A stretch of 64,000 nucleotides of DNA, from assembly GCA_001566295.1 (NCBI GenBank), contig KQ964250.1, positions 372,001-436,000 of the forward strand, in the 5' to 3' direction. Below, one piece after another: positions 22,829 through 33,278 of the stretch (the stretch's first letter is position 1; each line of letters begins with the position of its first letter). Under the pieces are notes generated by a model. It saw only the letters and a program-made list of their open reading frames with translations. It did not search any database and was not told the DNA's origin. The position numbers were made by a program, and so were the translations under genes. Source of the DNA: Microdochium bolleyi. Its lineage: Eukaryota; Ascomycota; Sordariomycetes; Xylariales; Microdochiaceae.

Positions 22829-23953
22829 ATGGGTGTCGGCCGCTACTTCTGCGTGGCTCTGCCATTCGTCCTCACAGTCGCCAGCATCGTCTGCGTCCTG
22901 ATCGCCGGCCTGACCGGCGTGGTCAACAACAACCTCAACATCCTCCAGCTCAACCTCACAGCGACCTCGATCGATGCCACAACGCTCGCGAAACTGCTCA
23001 ATGGCCTCGACGCCGCTGGCAATGTGAACCTCAATAACCTCACCAACGCCGCCAACTCGGACATCCAGACCACCCTCCAGAACATCAACCACAACATCCA
23101 GAACCTGCCCAACAATGTCAACCCCACCAACAACAAGCGCAACACGGGCACCTGGCACGACAGCTCCCTGATCCAGGAGCTCGGTATCCCCACTGGTGCC
23201 AGTGTGCCCTCCACTGCCGGCAACATCACCGCCCAGCAGCTCGGCCTTGCCAACACTTACCAGGTCACTGTCTGGGGCTTCTGCGGCACCTGGGCTGACG
23301 GCACTCACAACTGCACCAAGCCTCAGTTCAACTGGGCCGAGAACCAGCTCAACAGCAAGGGTCTTGCCCGCTTCAACCAGCTTGCCGGCATCAACGTCAC
23401 CATCCCCAAGGAGATTGACGACGGCCTCAAGGCTTTCGAGCAGATGATCAAGTGGACCCAGGTTGTCTTCATCATTGCCTGCATCGCCCTCGGCATTGAG
23501 TTCGTCGTTGGCATCTTCACTGCCTGCTCTCGTGCCGTGTCTTGCGTCACCTGGCTCGTCTCCTTCATCGCCGCGGCTGCTGTGGTCGCTGCTGCTACCA
23601 TGATGACTGTGCTCTCTCTGGTCGTTGTTGGCTTCGTCAAGGGCAGCTTGGGCAAATACGGCGCTCAGGCCAATGTCAACACCGCCTTCCTCTCCGTCAT
23701 CTGGCTCGGTGCAGCCTTTGCTCTTGGTGCCAGCTTCTTCTGGCTCTTCTCCATCTGTTGCTGCAAGCCCGAGAGCCGCCCCCACAAGTCGCGCTCTGCC
23801 CATGCCGACGGGGAGAAGCTGCTCCCTGTCGGTGCCTACCAGCCCATTGGCGAGCACCACGGCGGTCACACCAACAACTACAACTACGGTGTCCCCCAGC
23901 GTGGTGGTGCTCGCACCGACCTCGCCTACGAGCCCTATTCGCGCCAACACTAA
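22829..23953 (+). CDS. SUR7/PalI-family four-span plasma-membrane protein
   Basis: Uninterrupted 374-residue protein. Transmembrane segment 1 is at about 7-29. A large extracellular loop (about 30-210) follows, Asn-rich with several N-x-S/T sites, and carrying the family signature W149-G-F-C152 ... C162. Segments 2, 3 and 4 lie at about 212-231, 242-268 and 287-309, then a short cytosolic tail. This topology is that of SUR7 proteins (eisosome / membrane compartment of Can1) and of PalI, an upstream pH-signalling component; the sequence does not separate the two. Codons end strongly in C, suggesting high expression. A longer frame on the opposite strand (22733-24004) is a shadow produced by this codon bias. 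Confidence 0.85.
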   Translation: MGVGRYFCVALPFVLTVASIVCVLIAGLTGVVNNNLNILQLNLTATSIDATTLAKLLNGLDAAGNVNLNNLTNAANSDIQTTLQNINHNIQNLPNNVNPTNNKRNTGTWHDSSLIQELGIPTGASVPSTAGNITAQQLGLANTYQVTVWGFCGTWADGTHNCTKPQFNWAENQLNSKGLARFNQLAGINVTIPKEIDDGLKAFEQMIKWTQVVFIIACIALGIEFVVGIFTACSRAVSCVTWLVSFIAAAAVVAAATMMTVLSLVVVGFVKGSLGKYGAQANVNTAFLSVIWLGAAFALGASFFWLFSICCCKPESRPHKSRSAHADGEKLLPVGAYQPIGEHHGGHTNNYNYGVPQRGGARTDLAYEPYSRQH

Positions 23954-24631
23954 ACACATAAAGAGAGAGGACCAACAATTGTCCTCGTACAATACTGGCT
24001 CCACATACGTGACGAGAATGGATAGAACTACTTATGATTGCGCTTTTGCATATGCCGGCGTATTGGATTTGGGTTATGGAACACAGGGAATGAAGCTTAA
24101 GAAAGATCGACAGCAGCGACAGAATAGCTGAGCCGTCGGTATTCATAGTGTCAATAATGACGATATTACCATGCACTTCCCATCTACTGTTCCAACGTGA
24201 CAATTGTGTTCGATGCTGCGTTGCTTGCCTCGTGACAGGTGTGGTGGACAAATAGTCGTTAGTGGCATTCCCGAAAGAGGCAAGACGAGGAGAGCGCTCC
24301 AAGGCTGTTCTGCGATTGACGTGATAGGGTCGTAACAAGGTCACTCAGGAATGTGCAGCAGGACCCTGCAGGTGGATCAAGCCTTCACATGTCTCAGTCA
24401 CACAAGTGCAAGAGTGAATTTGAAGTCGTGAACTTGGCGCTAACCGTGGACAGCAAGGCTCGAAGGAGGGGACCCGGTCAGTTAGCCGGGTGCAAGTGGT
24501 GAACCCCACGGCGAATTGCTCCACCAAAACTTTTCTCCCCAGCCAACAGCACCGAATATCCAGTGAGCCTTCCTCTGACCATGTGGTGGTAATCCGTCAT
24601 TTCGAACGGTCTCTTGATCTAGGAGGGGGCC
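23954..24631. other. Intergenic region between SUR7-like gene and WDR6-like gene
   Basis: About 680 bp, tandem orientation on both sides. It holds the 3' end of the SUR7-like gene and the promoter of the WD40 gene. No other gene is supportable. Confidence 0.5.
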
Positions 24632-27600
24632 ATGGCTTTAGAGGTGAGTTCGTATATTCTTTTGCTTGTAGGCCTTGGCTTTTCCTGTTCTCTGCTATTC
24701 TCCAGCAATTGCAACTGCCCCGCCATGGTGTCTTGTTCTTGACTATGTCCAGGTCCTCAGCAAGCTTCTATGACACACCTTGAGCTCTCTTGCTTTATAC
24801 AACGTTGATTATATCTCTATGTTCTTTATTATATCCATTCTGCCAATGCCACAACTTTGTACACGACGGTTGCATACGCCGAAGAGAGAGCTTGGAGTCA
24901 CCATAAACACAAGGTGAAAATAACAATATGCTAACTGTTGACAGCAGCATTCTCAAGCCGAGCGGGCGTCTGTACCACAAGATGGCCGCCGCCACCGCGC
25001 GCGCCTCAGGCGGGAGCATGTTCTGTGTCCTATCACCGCGTTGGCGTTCTACGAGCCTTGTAGTCGGCCTGCTTCTGCTGCGGCTGGGCGTTCGCCCTTG
25101 TTGAGCAGTGGGGGTAGAAGATATCTCCTCGCCGCGGAGGACACGGATCTCAAGATCTACGAAGTATCAGGTAGTGTCCGTGCTACTACTGAAGATGGCA
25201 GCAGGAATTTGGCTGGTCATTTGAGCCCTGAAGAGCAGCAGCAACGACTACTCGCGCAGATTCCAATCTTCAGCGGCCAGTCAATTCACGGGATGTCCGT
25301 CCGCTATGGCGGTAGTGAGAAGCAGGGCGAAGGTGGCAAAGGACCGAATGCCGGCAGCCATGATGAGGATGATGACGACCTCATCTTGATCTGGGGCGGA
25401 TACTCGGTCGCGGTGCTCTCAGGGTCCACGCTAGCTTGCCATCGGTACCACGAATCCGCCACAGACAGCACTGCCAGCGACACTCCCATCGTCTGCGAGT
25501 TCAGAGCACCAGACTGGGTCTTCGACGCCAAGATATCCCCCTTTGACCCGACTCACGCGGTCTTGCTGACCGCACACAACGAGGTCGTCGAGGTCCGTAT
25601 CGCCACCACCATCGCCAGGAACACGGCCGCCGCCACTCCCAACCGCCATGGTTCAGCAGCGTGCGAGATCCAGATGGCCAGCGTCCGCTCGCCCTCCCGC
25701 CCCATCCTGTACGCAGGGAACGTGCTCTGGCTCAGCGCAGAGAGCGTCCTGGTCGCGGCGGGCACGGTGTTTGGCGAGGTCGTGGTGTGGAAGTGGCATG
25801 CCGCGGCCTCGGCCACGGCGCGCGACGGCGATGCCGGGAGACAGCCGGGGCCGCGCTGCGAGCACCTCTTCGCGTTTGCGGGCCACGAGGGTTCCATCTT
25901 TGGCATTCAGATATCGCCGGAGCTTGTCGTGCCAGGGCTGTCTGGCGGGAGCGATGGGGAGAAGGTTCGGCTGCTCGCTACGTGCAGTGATGATAGGACG
26001 GTGCGGATCTGGGACATTACGGAGCGGCGTGAGCAGGGGCAAACTGCTCTTGATACTGGGGCATTTCAGCGCGAGGAGGCTGACGGTGTGAAAGCGGTTC
26101 CGAAGGCCAGGGAGACTGGGTTCGGCCCCAACACCAGCAACAGCAGCAGCAACAGCAATGAGGACACCGGCAATTACGGCGATAGTGTAGAGGAAAGCAC
26201 TGCTCTCAAGAAGGCGGAGGATGACAACGTTAGCTCAAGGCGCTGCGTGGCCGTCGCCATGGGCCACATCTCGCGGATCTGGCACGTCGAGTTTGCCGAG
26301 CCGCGGCACGTCGGAGACGGTGCGGGTGGAGCATCCAGGATGGCAGTCCCCGTGTACTCCTTCGGCGAGGACGCGACGGCGCAGAAATGGCATCTCTCCT
26401 TCGGCTCGCCGCCATCTTTGCCATCGTCACCACCATACAGCTCCAAAGGAACTTTCAACAAAGAGGCACCTAGCAAGACAGGGGAAAGCTCGACATTAGG
26501 GCCAGCGAGTCTGACGCACAAGGCGACGTATCGGAACCACACGGGAAAACATATCTGGTCCAGGGCGCTCCTGGATGCGGGGCCTAGCGCGGGCGGAGTT
26601 GTGATAGCGACGGGCGGCTCGGACGGAAAGATTGCTCTTGTACACGACGAAGACGTCGTGGGGCAGTCATTGGTTGGAGATCAGACGCAATCGAGTGCGT
26701 GGAGGAATGCGTATTCCCTCGCACGCCTCGCAGAGATCATTGGGGTGAGCTTGGCTGATGATTCTCGGGATTTGGAGGCTGTCGAAGGGCCAGCAGATAA
26801 GAAGCCAGCAGACGAGAAGCCAGCAGACGAGAAGCCAGCAGACGAGAAGCCAGCAGACGAGAAGCCAGCAGGTGAAAGTGCTGCAAGTAGCGAGGCTGCC
26901 GGAAAGAAGAAAAAGCCAAAGAAGAAGGTCAAGGCGCCGAAAGAGAGCTTCCAGCGGTACGCATTCATATCGGAGAACAAACTCCTCGTCATAACGAACC
27001 AGGGACGTTGTTTCGTCGGTTCGTTCGGGAATGGCCTCCAGTGGAAGCACCTGCCACTATCCCAAGATGTCAGGCAGTCATTGACAGGGTACTGCATAGT
27101 TGAGTCCTCACCGGAGACTTCGACAGTCTTCCTCGGGACGGGGGGTGGCGAGATCTACGCGCTCACTGACGCGGAAGATGCTACTCTCCGTCTTGTGGCT
27201 ACAGTGGAAGGCAAGATAGCCGATCTTTTCGCTCTGGAGGACTGCGCTGAGAAGGAGAACGACGAGAAGAACTGCAAATCGACCATAAGACTCTTGATCA
27301 CCGTCCTCGGTGCTCAGACAGCAACGCTTTTGCTGGTAACGAAAGGTGTCGATATCGAAGAGTCAGCTGCCGTAGAATTGGAAAGGGGATTCGTGATCAC
27401 AGCCGCAGCCATTGTGGAGGAGAGCCTGATCTTGGGGTCACGAAACGGAGCCATATCAATATCGGCCAGGAACGAGAACACAATCTCGTACACTACGGCG
27501 CACTCGCACAACACAAAGCTTACCGATGCCATCACTTCGATCGTGGCGCTTCCTCAACGGCCTGGCTCCCTCTCAACATACTTCCTCACCACATGCCGCG

Positions 27601-29252
27601 ATGGAAAATACAGGATATACCAGAGGCAAGCCACACCACCAGATGCTAACAGCTCAAGCGAAAGCATCGTCCTCCTTCAAGAGACCTCTCCCCCTTTCGG
27701 CCCCCTCATCGAGCGTGCGTGGTTCACGAAGGACCCCAGCACGGGCACCACGGAGCTCATGCTGTGCGGCTTCCGCAGCACGAACGCGGTGCTCTGGAAC
27801 GCGACGCAGCAGCGCGAGGTCGCGGCCATCGACTGCGGCGGCGCGCACCGCAGCTTCGCGCTCACCCTGCTGCAGCGCCAGCAGCCGGCGCGGCTCGCGG
27901 ACGGGTTCCGCTTCGTCTTCACCAAGGCCTCGGAGATGCACATCTTCTCGCAGACCAGATCGCAAGCCCGGACCGTCAAGCCGGGCAGCCACGGGCGTGA
28001 GATTCGCGCGGTGAGCTCGTCGGGCAGGTTTACCGCCACGGCGGCGGAGGACACGGTGATTCGGATCCACGAGTACGTTCCCACGCTGCCGCTCACGGTC
28101 GGAGGCGATAAGACTCCCGCGAGGAAGAGCGGTGGAGTCTTCCGGTGCGTGGCCAGCATCGAGAAGCACGCAACCGGCATCCAAGCCGTCCGCTGGCACA
28201 GGAACGAGTACCTCTTCAGCAGCGGCGGCAACGAGGAGTTCTTTGTGTGGCGGGTCAATCGGATCGACAGCGACGTGTGCCCGCTCGGCATCGCCTGCGA
28301 GGCCGTGTTCCAGGACAAGTCGGAGGTCGGGGACCTGCGCATCATGGACTTTGATATCGAGCCTCTGGGCGGCGAGACGCAGCAGTTCCGCTTCTGCATC
28401 ACGATGGCCCTATCCAATTCTGCGATACAAAGCTATGTGTACTCCCGCGACGAAGGGTTCCGGTTGTTAGGGAGAAGACATTACACAGGAGCTTGTCTGA
28501 TGCAGCTGCGTCATCTGGGGGGGTTTTCAGACCATGGCGACCATACAGCACAGCCGCATGTCCTGACAGCCGCCACTGACGGTCATCTCGCCGTCTTTGT
28601 GGGCTTGCAGTCAGATCTAGCCATAGAGCCCGCGAAGCTCGACGAAGCAGCAAGCGGTGATCTGCCCAAGAAAGATGTGCCTGAGCAAGCCAACGGACAA
28701 GGAACCTTGATCACAAAACTGCACCAAAGCGGCATCAAGTCTCTCGACATGCTCGAGCACTACACGTCTTCCTCCATCGAGGCCTCCACAGGCTCAAGAT
28801 CATATCTCGTCGTGACGGGAGGTGACGATAACGCCATCGGCGTGCTGCATCTATGCTCGACGGCCGCCACGGGCGCAGCGACAACATCGTACACGGTCCG
28901 GTCAAAGTCCATAGTGCGCTCCGCGCACGCGGCCGCGGTGACGGGCATAGGCATCGCCAGGCTCGAGCGCGGTGGGCGCGATGCCGTCGTCGTCAGCACG
29001 GGCAACGACCAGCGCGTCAAGACGTGGCGGGTCGTGAACTGGCAGCAGCAGCAGAACCAATCTCAAGCTGCATCCACGGATACCGTGACTCGGGTCGAGC
29101 TCGTGGCAGACGAGTACAGCGGCGTCGCCGATGCGGGAGACCTGGAGATCATGCGTGCCGATGAGGGCTCCGGTGGTCGTGATGATGGAGAAGCCAGTGG
29201 AGATGGGAAGTTCCTAGTTGGTGGTGTCGGTATGGAGGTCTGGCGGGTCTAG
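24632..29252 (+). CDS. trm734: WDR6 / Trm734 (Rtt10)-family WD40 protein, first exon inferred
   Basis: The main exon encodes about 1,410 residues of WD40 repeats, for example GHEGSIFGIQIS ... TCSDDRTVRIWDI, TGIQAVRWHRNEYLFSSGG and VVSTGNDQRVKTWRV. Yeast Trm734 partners the methyltransferase Trm7 for 2'-O-methylation of tRNA position 34; WDR6 is the animal counterpart. The open frame begins at 24942 without any ATG before the conserved PITALAFY motif. A 12-nt first exon at 24632-24643 (ATG-GCT-TTA-GAG, MALE) followed by GTGAGT solves this. The acceptor is ambiguous: 25016 gives MALE-HVLCPITALAFY, matching family spacing (1,415 residues), whereas CAG at 24944 or 24947, just after a CTAAC branch point, is the better splice site and adds 23-24 residues; all stay in frame. 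The protein holds a DEKPA tandem repeat before a Lys-rich patch, between two WD40 blocks. Confidence 0.85.
26790..26872 (+). repeat. 15-bp in-frame tandem repeat encoding DEKPA units
   Basis: About five and a half copies of a 15-bp unit (gccagcagacgagaa) lie inside the WD40 gene. The first copy (DKKPA) and the last (GE) are diverged and the central four are identical at the DNA level. The repeat encodes a charged hydrophilic linker followed by a Lys-rich stretch (KKKKPKKKVK). Confidence 0.95.
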
Positions 29253-30327
29253 ATTATCCCTTGAAGCGAGCTATAAGATACTCATCTATTGAGATATATG
29301 TAAGCTATCTCCACAGCATACAGAGTCCAAGTGAGCCAAGGAAGTCGTTATCACAAAGTCAACACTGGGGTGCTCAAGACTGTAGCTAGTGCGCTCCTGT
29401 GTTCACGCTGACGAGCTTGTCGCCCGTATTTGACCTGGTCTAACTTCCCGTCCATTCCAAGAGTGAATCCGGGTCTGCTGGATTGGCTGGGGGGATGGCC
29501 GACTTATGATTCACTGGTTGATAGCCTCAAGTTGAAGAGAACAGAGACACCATGTGTAGACTATCAAGACCTACACCAATAGAGAGTAGACCCATCTCCG
29601 TTACCGTACAGTCGACTGTTTTCACTAGACAATAAATAATATCAGGTTCTCATCGAGAAACACAACAACTTGTCTCATCAGCGAGCACTCGAACAGGTCC
29701 GCTACTATTCTCCCGAACCCAGATGCAGACAGAATCCAAACTGTACTCATCAGCTCGCCTCGCCGAGGACCTATACACCGCCTCTATCACTTGCAGGAGG
29801 CTTCATTGAGACAGAGCGGATTCGTGGCAGTCACGTATCTGTCGCATCGACTCGGCCACTGACCCATTCCCAACGTTGAGTTAGCCTCGGACGACTCAGG
29901 ACGCAGACAGACCCCCAAAGCGCTGCCGTCGTCTGGACGTCCGTCCGGCATCACGTATCCGTCCGGCCCCCATGAAAGGTTGACCCCGGTATCTTGTGAT
30001 ACGAATTTTGAAGGCATAGAAGCATCATTCAGTATGCAAGCTGCAAGCTGAGCAGGAATACCCGCCGGAAGACTCGTGATCCGAGAGAATAACCCCCACC
30101 GGCATCTCGGTCGTCATCCACACCCGCTTTTTCCGAACTTCTTCTCCCGTCAAAGAGCGAAGACGCGGATGACTCCCGAAGAAGAAGACGAAGAAGGAAA
30201 GAAAGGGATGGCGTACCGGGCTCCTCGAGAACCAAACGAGTTCCCCCTGCTTGTACCTGTTCAACCCGACTTATCGTGACCGGTCTGCATGCACTTGCCC
30301 GCCACTGCTGCAGTACAGATTCCCCAT

Positions 30328-30331
<4 letters not shown>

Positions 30332-30369
<38 letters not shown>
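30332..30369. repeat. (AG)19 microsatellite
   Basis: Perfect dinucleotide repeat of 38 bp within the gene-poor region. Confidence 0.97.
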
Positions 30370-30371
<2 letters not shown>

Positions 30372-31357
30372 GATGCTACGCCGTGTGTGTTTTTCCTCGC
30401 CCCAGGGAAGGAATAAACGGCCCCCTCTTGCTTCGTGTATAGCATCCTACATGCTCACCCGCGCTTCCTCCTTCAGGGCTTGATTGGCCGCCATCGCAAA
30501 AGAGAATCGTCTAGCAACCCACGAGGGTGTGCTCTACCTTGCCTCCTGCTGTCAGATGTATGCCAGAAGGCATGGGTACATGGCCCTAGAGGTTGGCGAG
30601 AAAACATGTTCAAACAAAGAAGAAGCAAAAAAGACTCGGGCCGAGGCGGCATCGACGATGATAGGGGTTGTTTGGAGTCGTGTGAATACACATTCCAGCC
30701 AAGCCAAGCCGGGTGTGGTGTTTTCCGATGCATGGCTCCACGACGACTGCTGCTGACGGTGAGCTGCATACTATGGGGGCTGTTCGAAACGCACGAGTCT
30801 GTTCATCACGGGGAGAACATTGCAGCCGGCGTGCGGCCGGGGTAAGCCTCGAGGTGCGTATTGGAATCAACGTTGTGCTTATCGTGCAGACGCTTGACAG
30901 CAACCAGTTCATCACTGTCAAGCAGAGCCCGGCCAGTCAGGAGGCAGCCATCGCCTGTCTTGGTCCAGCCGGGTAATGATGAGTCCAGGGAGTGCACATC
31001 GCTGTCGGCGTGCTGCATATTGCTGACCATGATCGTGCATTCACGCGTCTCTGAGAGCGAGCCAGACTAGAATGACTTGGACGAGGCCTGCCGGGCCGAG
31101 GTGCTGTGATTGGCCCGCAGCGGTATCGTAAGGCAAGTCGCACCGGGCTGGCCAGCCGGGCGAGGCGGGCGAGGCGGGGTCAGTGCGTGCCGCAGACGCA
31201 TACATGCTCGTGTTTCTGTGGCTATATATGAGCTGGAGATGTGCGTGATCCGGCCCCCAACGACTTGCGCAGCCACGCCGGGGCGCAGTGTGGCGCCAGA
31301 GTCGTGATGTGCGTCCCGCAAGCGGATGCCGGCGGCGGGTTCCGTGCCGTTCACGGC

Positions 31358-31405
31358 CGCCTCCAGAGACGCCTTCAGCGACGCCTTCAGAGACGCCTCC
31401 AGGCT
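31358..31405. repeat. 12-bp tandem repeat, four copies
   Basis: Four consecutive imperfect units of consensus cgcctycagaga at 31358-31369, 31370-31381, 31382-31393 and 31394-31405. Confidence 0.9.
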
Positions 31406-32121
31406 CTCGAGAGACGTACAGAAAGTCCGGAGAACTCGCCTCGAGGTACGGAGCAGCCAGGGGGGACGCACCGGAGGAGACCTGGAACCGGCAAAGGCCC
31501 CAACCGCAGTGCCGCATCTGGCCCTCTGAGCCGACATGATCTCTCGAGTCCCGACCTGCGCGGGCGTGCATCGGCTGCACGCCACCCCGTAGTCTAGATG
31601 GGCGGCCAGGTCAGTAACGACACATGTCGACCGTGGTCGGTATCCTCGGGTATCTGCCCTGATGGATGCCATGATCTGCATGCTCCCAAGCACAGCACAG
31701 GCGGACCGCAAGGCTGGCTGGCTGCTGTGCCCGGCCGCCGTGATGGGCCGCCGTGATGGGCCGCAGTACCGGGACACCGCCTCCCAGCGCAGCGAGAGAC
31801 GGACGGTGCTGCTTGTCGAGGCACGGGGGCGCCTGCGAGCACAACAGTCGCACCGGCCCACCGTCATGGTAACCCCCAGGCGCAGTCGAGCTCGCTGCAT
31901 GCTGGGCCTGGTGGTGCACGTATGGCAGCGCGGCATTAAGCGCTGAACCAGACTCTCGGTGGCCGCAGGTCAGGGGACTCCCCGTCGCGCATAGGGACCG
32001 CGCCGTCGTGACTGCACACGACCCTGTCTGTCTTGCATGCCCTGCCTGTCGAGCCTGTGAGTAGTTGCAGAGCAGCAGTTGCGCATCGCGCATCCTGCCT
32101 TGTGGAGTTGATAGTGCGACC

Positions 32122-32157
32122 CCTCGAGCACCTCGAGCACCTTGGGCACCTTGGGCC
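32122..32157. repeat. 9-bp tandem repeat, four copies
   Basis: Two copies of cctcgagca followed by two of ccttgggcm, in direct succession. Confidence 0.9.
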
Positions 32158-33006
32158 TGCAGGGATGGCCGGCCCCAGGGCAAGAGCGACGGCCAACGCA
32201 GTTGCTTGCATTTGCTGCGCGGAGGGGTCCCGGATCCCAAATCATGGAATCACCCGGCGCCAGCCACGCTGCTCTATTCTTGCGCGCCAGCCAGCTGCGC
32301 CCAAAGGTCGCCTGGCAAGACCTGCCTCCAGCGCGGTGCAGTCGGTCAAACTCCGGACGTGTGCCTTGCCCGTCGTGTGCGTTTGACCGTGGGGGGGCCC
32401 CGCGAACAAGGGCATCGTACGGACGACGGCTGCAGCCATGGGCTGGCAGTGTTGCTTTCAGGCGTGGTTATCCTGGGGCGGCCGGCCGCGAGGGGGCTGA
32501 GCGACTGTGCGACGGCACGATCAGTAAAGGTAATGTAAGTATTGACGCCTCGCGGCAGTATCCGGCACGGGGACCGGAACGGAGGTCCGACCGTGACGAT
32601 GACATCTCCGTTTGTTTCTTCCTCTTCTGATTCAGAAGTGGACTTCGTAGGCTGAGATATCTCAAAAGCAGAACAATGCTGTGACGGCCATCTCGTTGTA
32701 GCTGCAGAGGTTGTGCAACCTCTCGATCGGGGGAAACAAGGTGCTTACCACCTCCTTCCTCTCTCCTGTCAGTCAGGCTTGTAGTACGCCACATGGACGT
32801 GGCTTACGAATTAGGGAGCCGGATAGCAAGCTACTGAGGACCATGGTACACTCGCTGCGTCATCATGCGGACCAGTGTCGTGCCCCAAGCGACTTGGCAG
32901 GCCAAAGGCCTCGTTGTCTACCAACCATCACCGCGTCTTCGCCTTATTCTCCATCGCCGCCGCCAACAGGCACAGACACGCACTCCGTGCTCCTCCAGCA
33001 CAGATT

Positions 33007-33033
33007 CACGCATACACACGCACACACACACCA
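33007..33033. repeat. (CA)n-rich microsatellite
   Basis: Imperfect CA/CG dinucleotide run, about 27 bp, in the gene-poor region. Confidence 0.85.
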
Positions 33034-33247
33034 GTGAATCGGTCATGCAGCCACCCGCCCCGGTTCGGATCTTCCCACACTCTGCGCTGACAGCCAACGT
33101 CTTGCCGTTTTGTCCCCCAAGCTGCACTTTCAGCCCGTTGGCCCGTTGGCTCTCAAGAAAAGCACGTTTCGAAACTGCTCTCTTCGCCTTTCGCAGATAT
33201 GAGAGGCCCGGTATCACACCACCCTAGGCAGAGGTGTGTGCTTCCAA

Positions 33248-33278
33248 TGTGTGTGTGTGTGTATGTGTGTGTGTGTGG
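33248..33278. repeat. (TG)n microsatellite
   Basis: TG repeat interrupted once by TA, about 31 bp. Together with the CA run 215 bp upstream it forms an inverted pair of complementary dinucleotide runs. Confidence 0.93.

Noticed and set aside
22733..24004. 423-codon minus-strand open frame, longer than the plus-strand gene it overlaps
   Set aside because: It is the exact antisense of the SUR7-like gene, Gly/Val/Glu/Asp-rich with no domain; C-ending codons on the sense strand remove antisense stops. The sense protein has clear membrane segments and the family motif.
24329..24341. gtcgtaacaaggt, identical to a conserved string near the 3' end of 18S rRNA
   Set aside because: The match stops after 13 bases and neither the preceding helix 45 region nor an ITS follows, so it is chance.
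31067..31936. 289-codon minus-strand frame in the gene-poor region
   Set aside because: Composition is Arg/Ser/Ala/Thr-rich, the only pattern is the 12-bp tandem repeat translated, and there is no domain or splice context.
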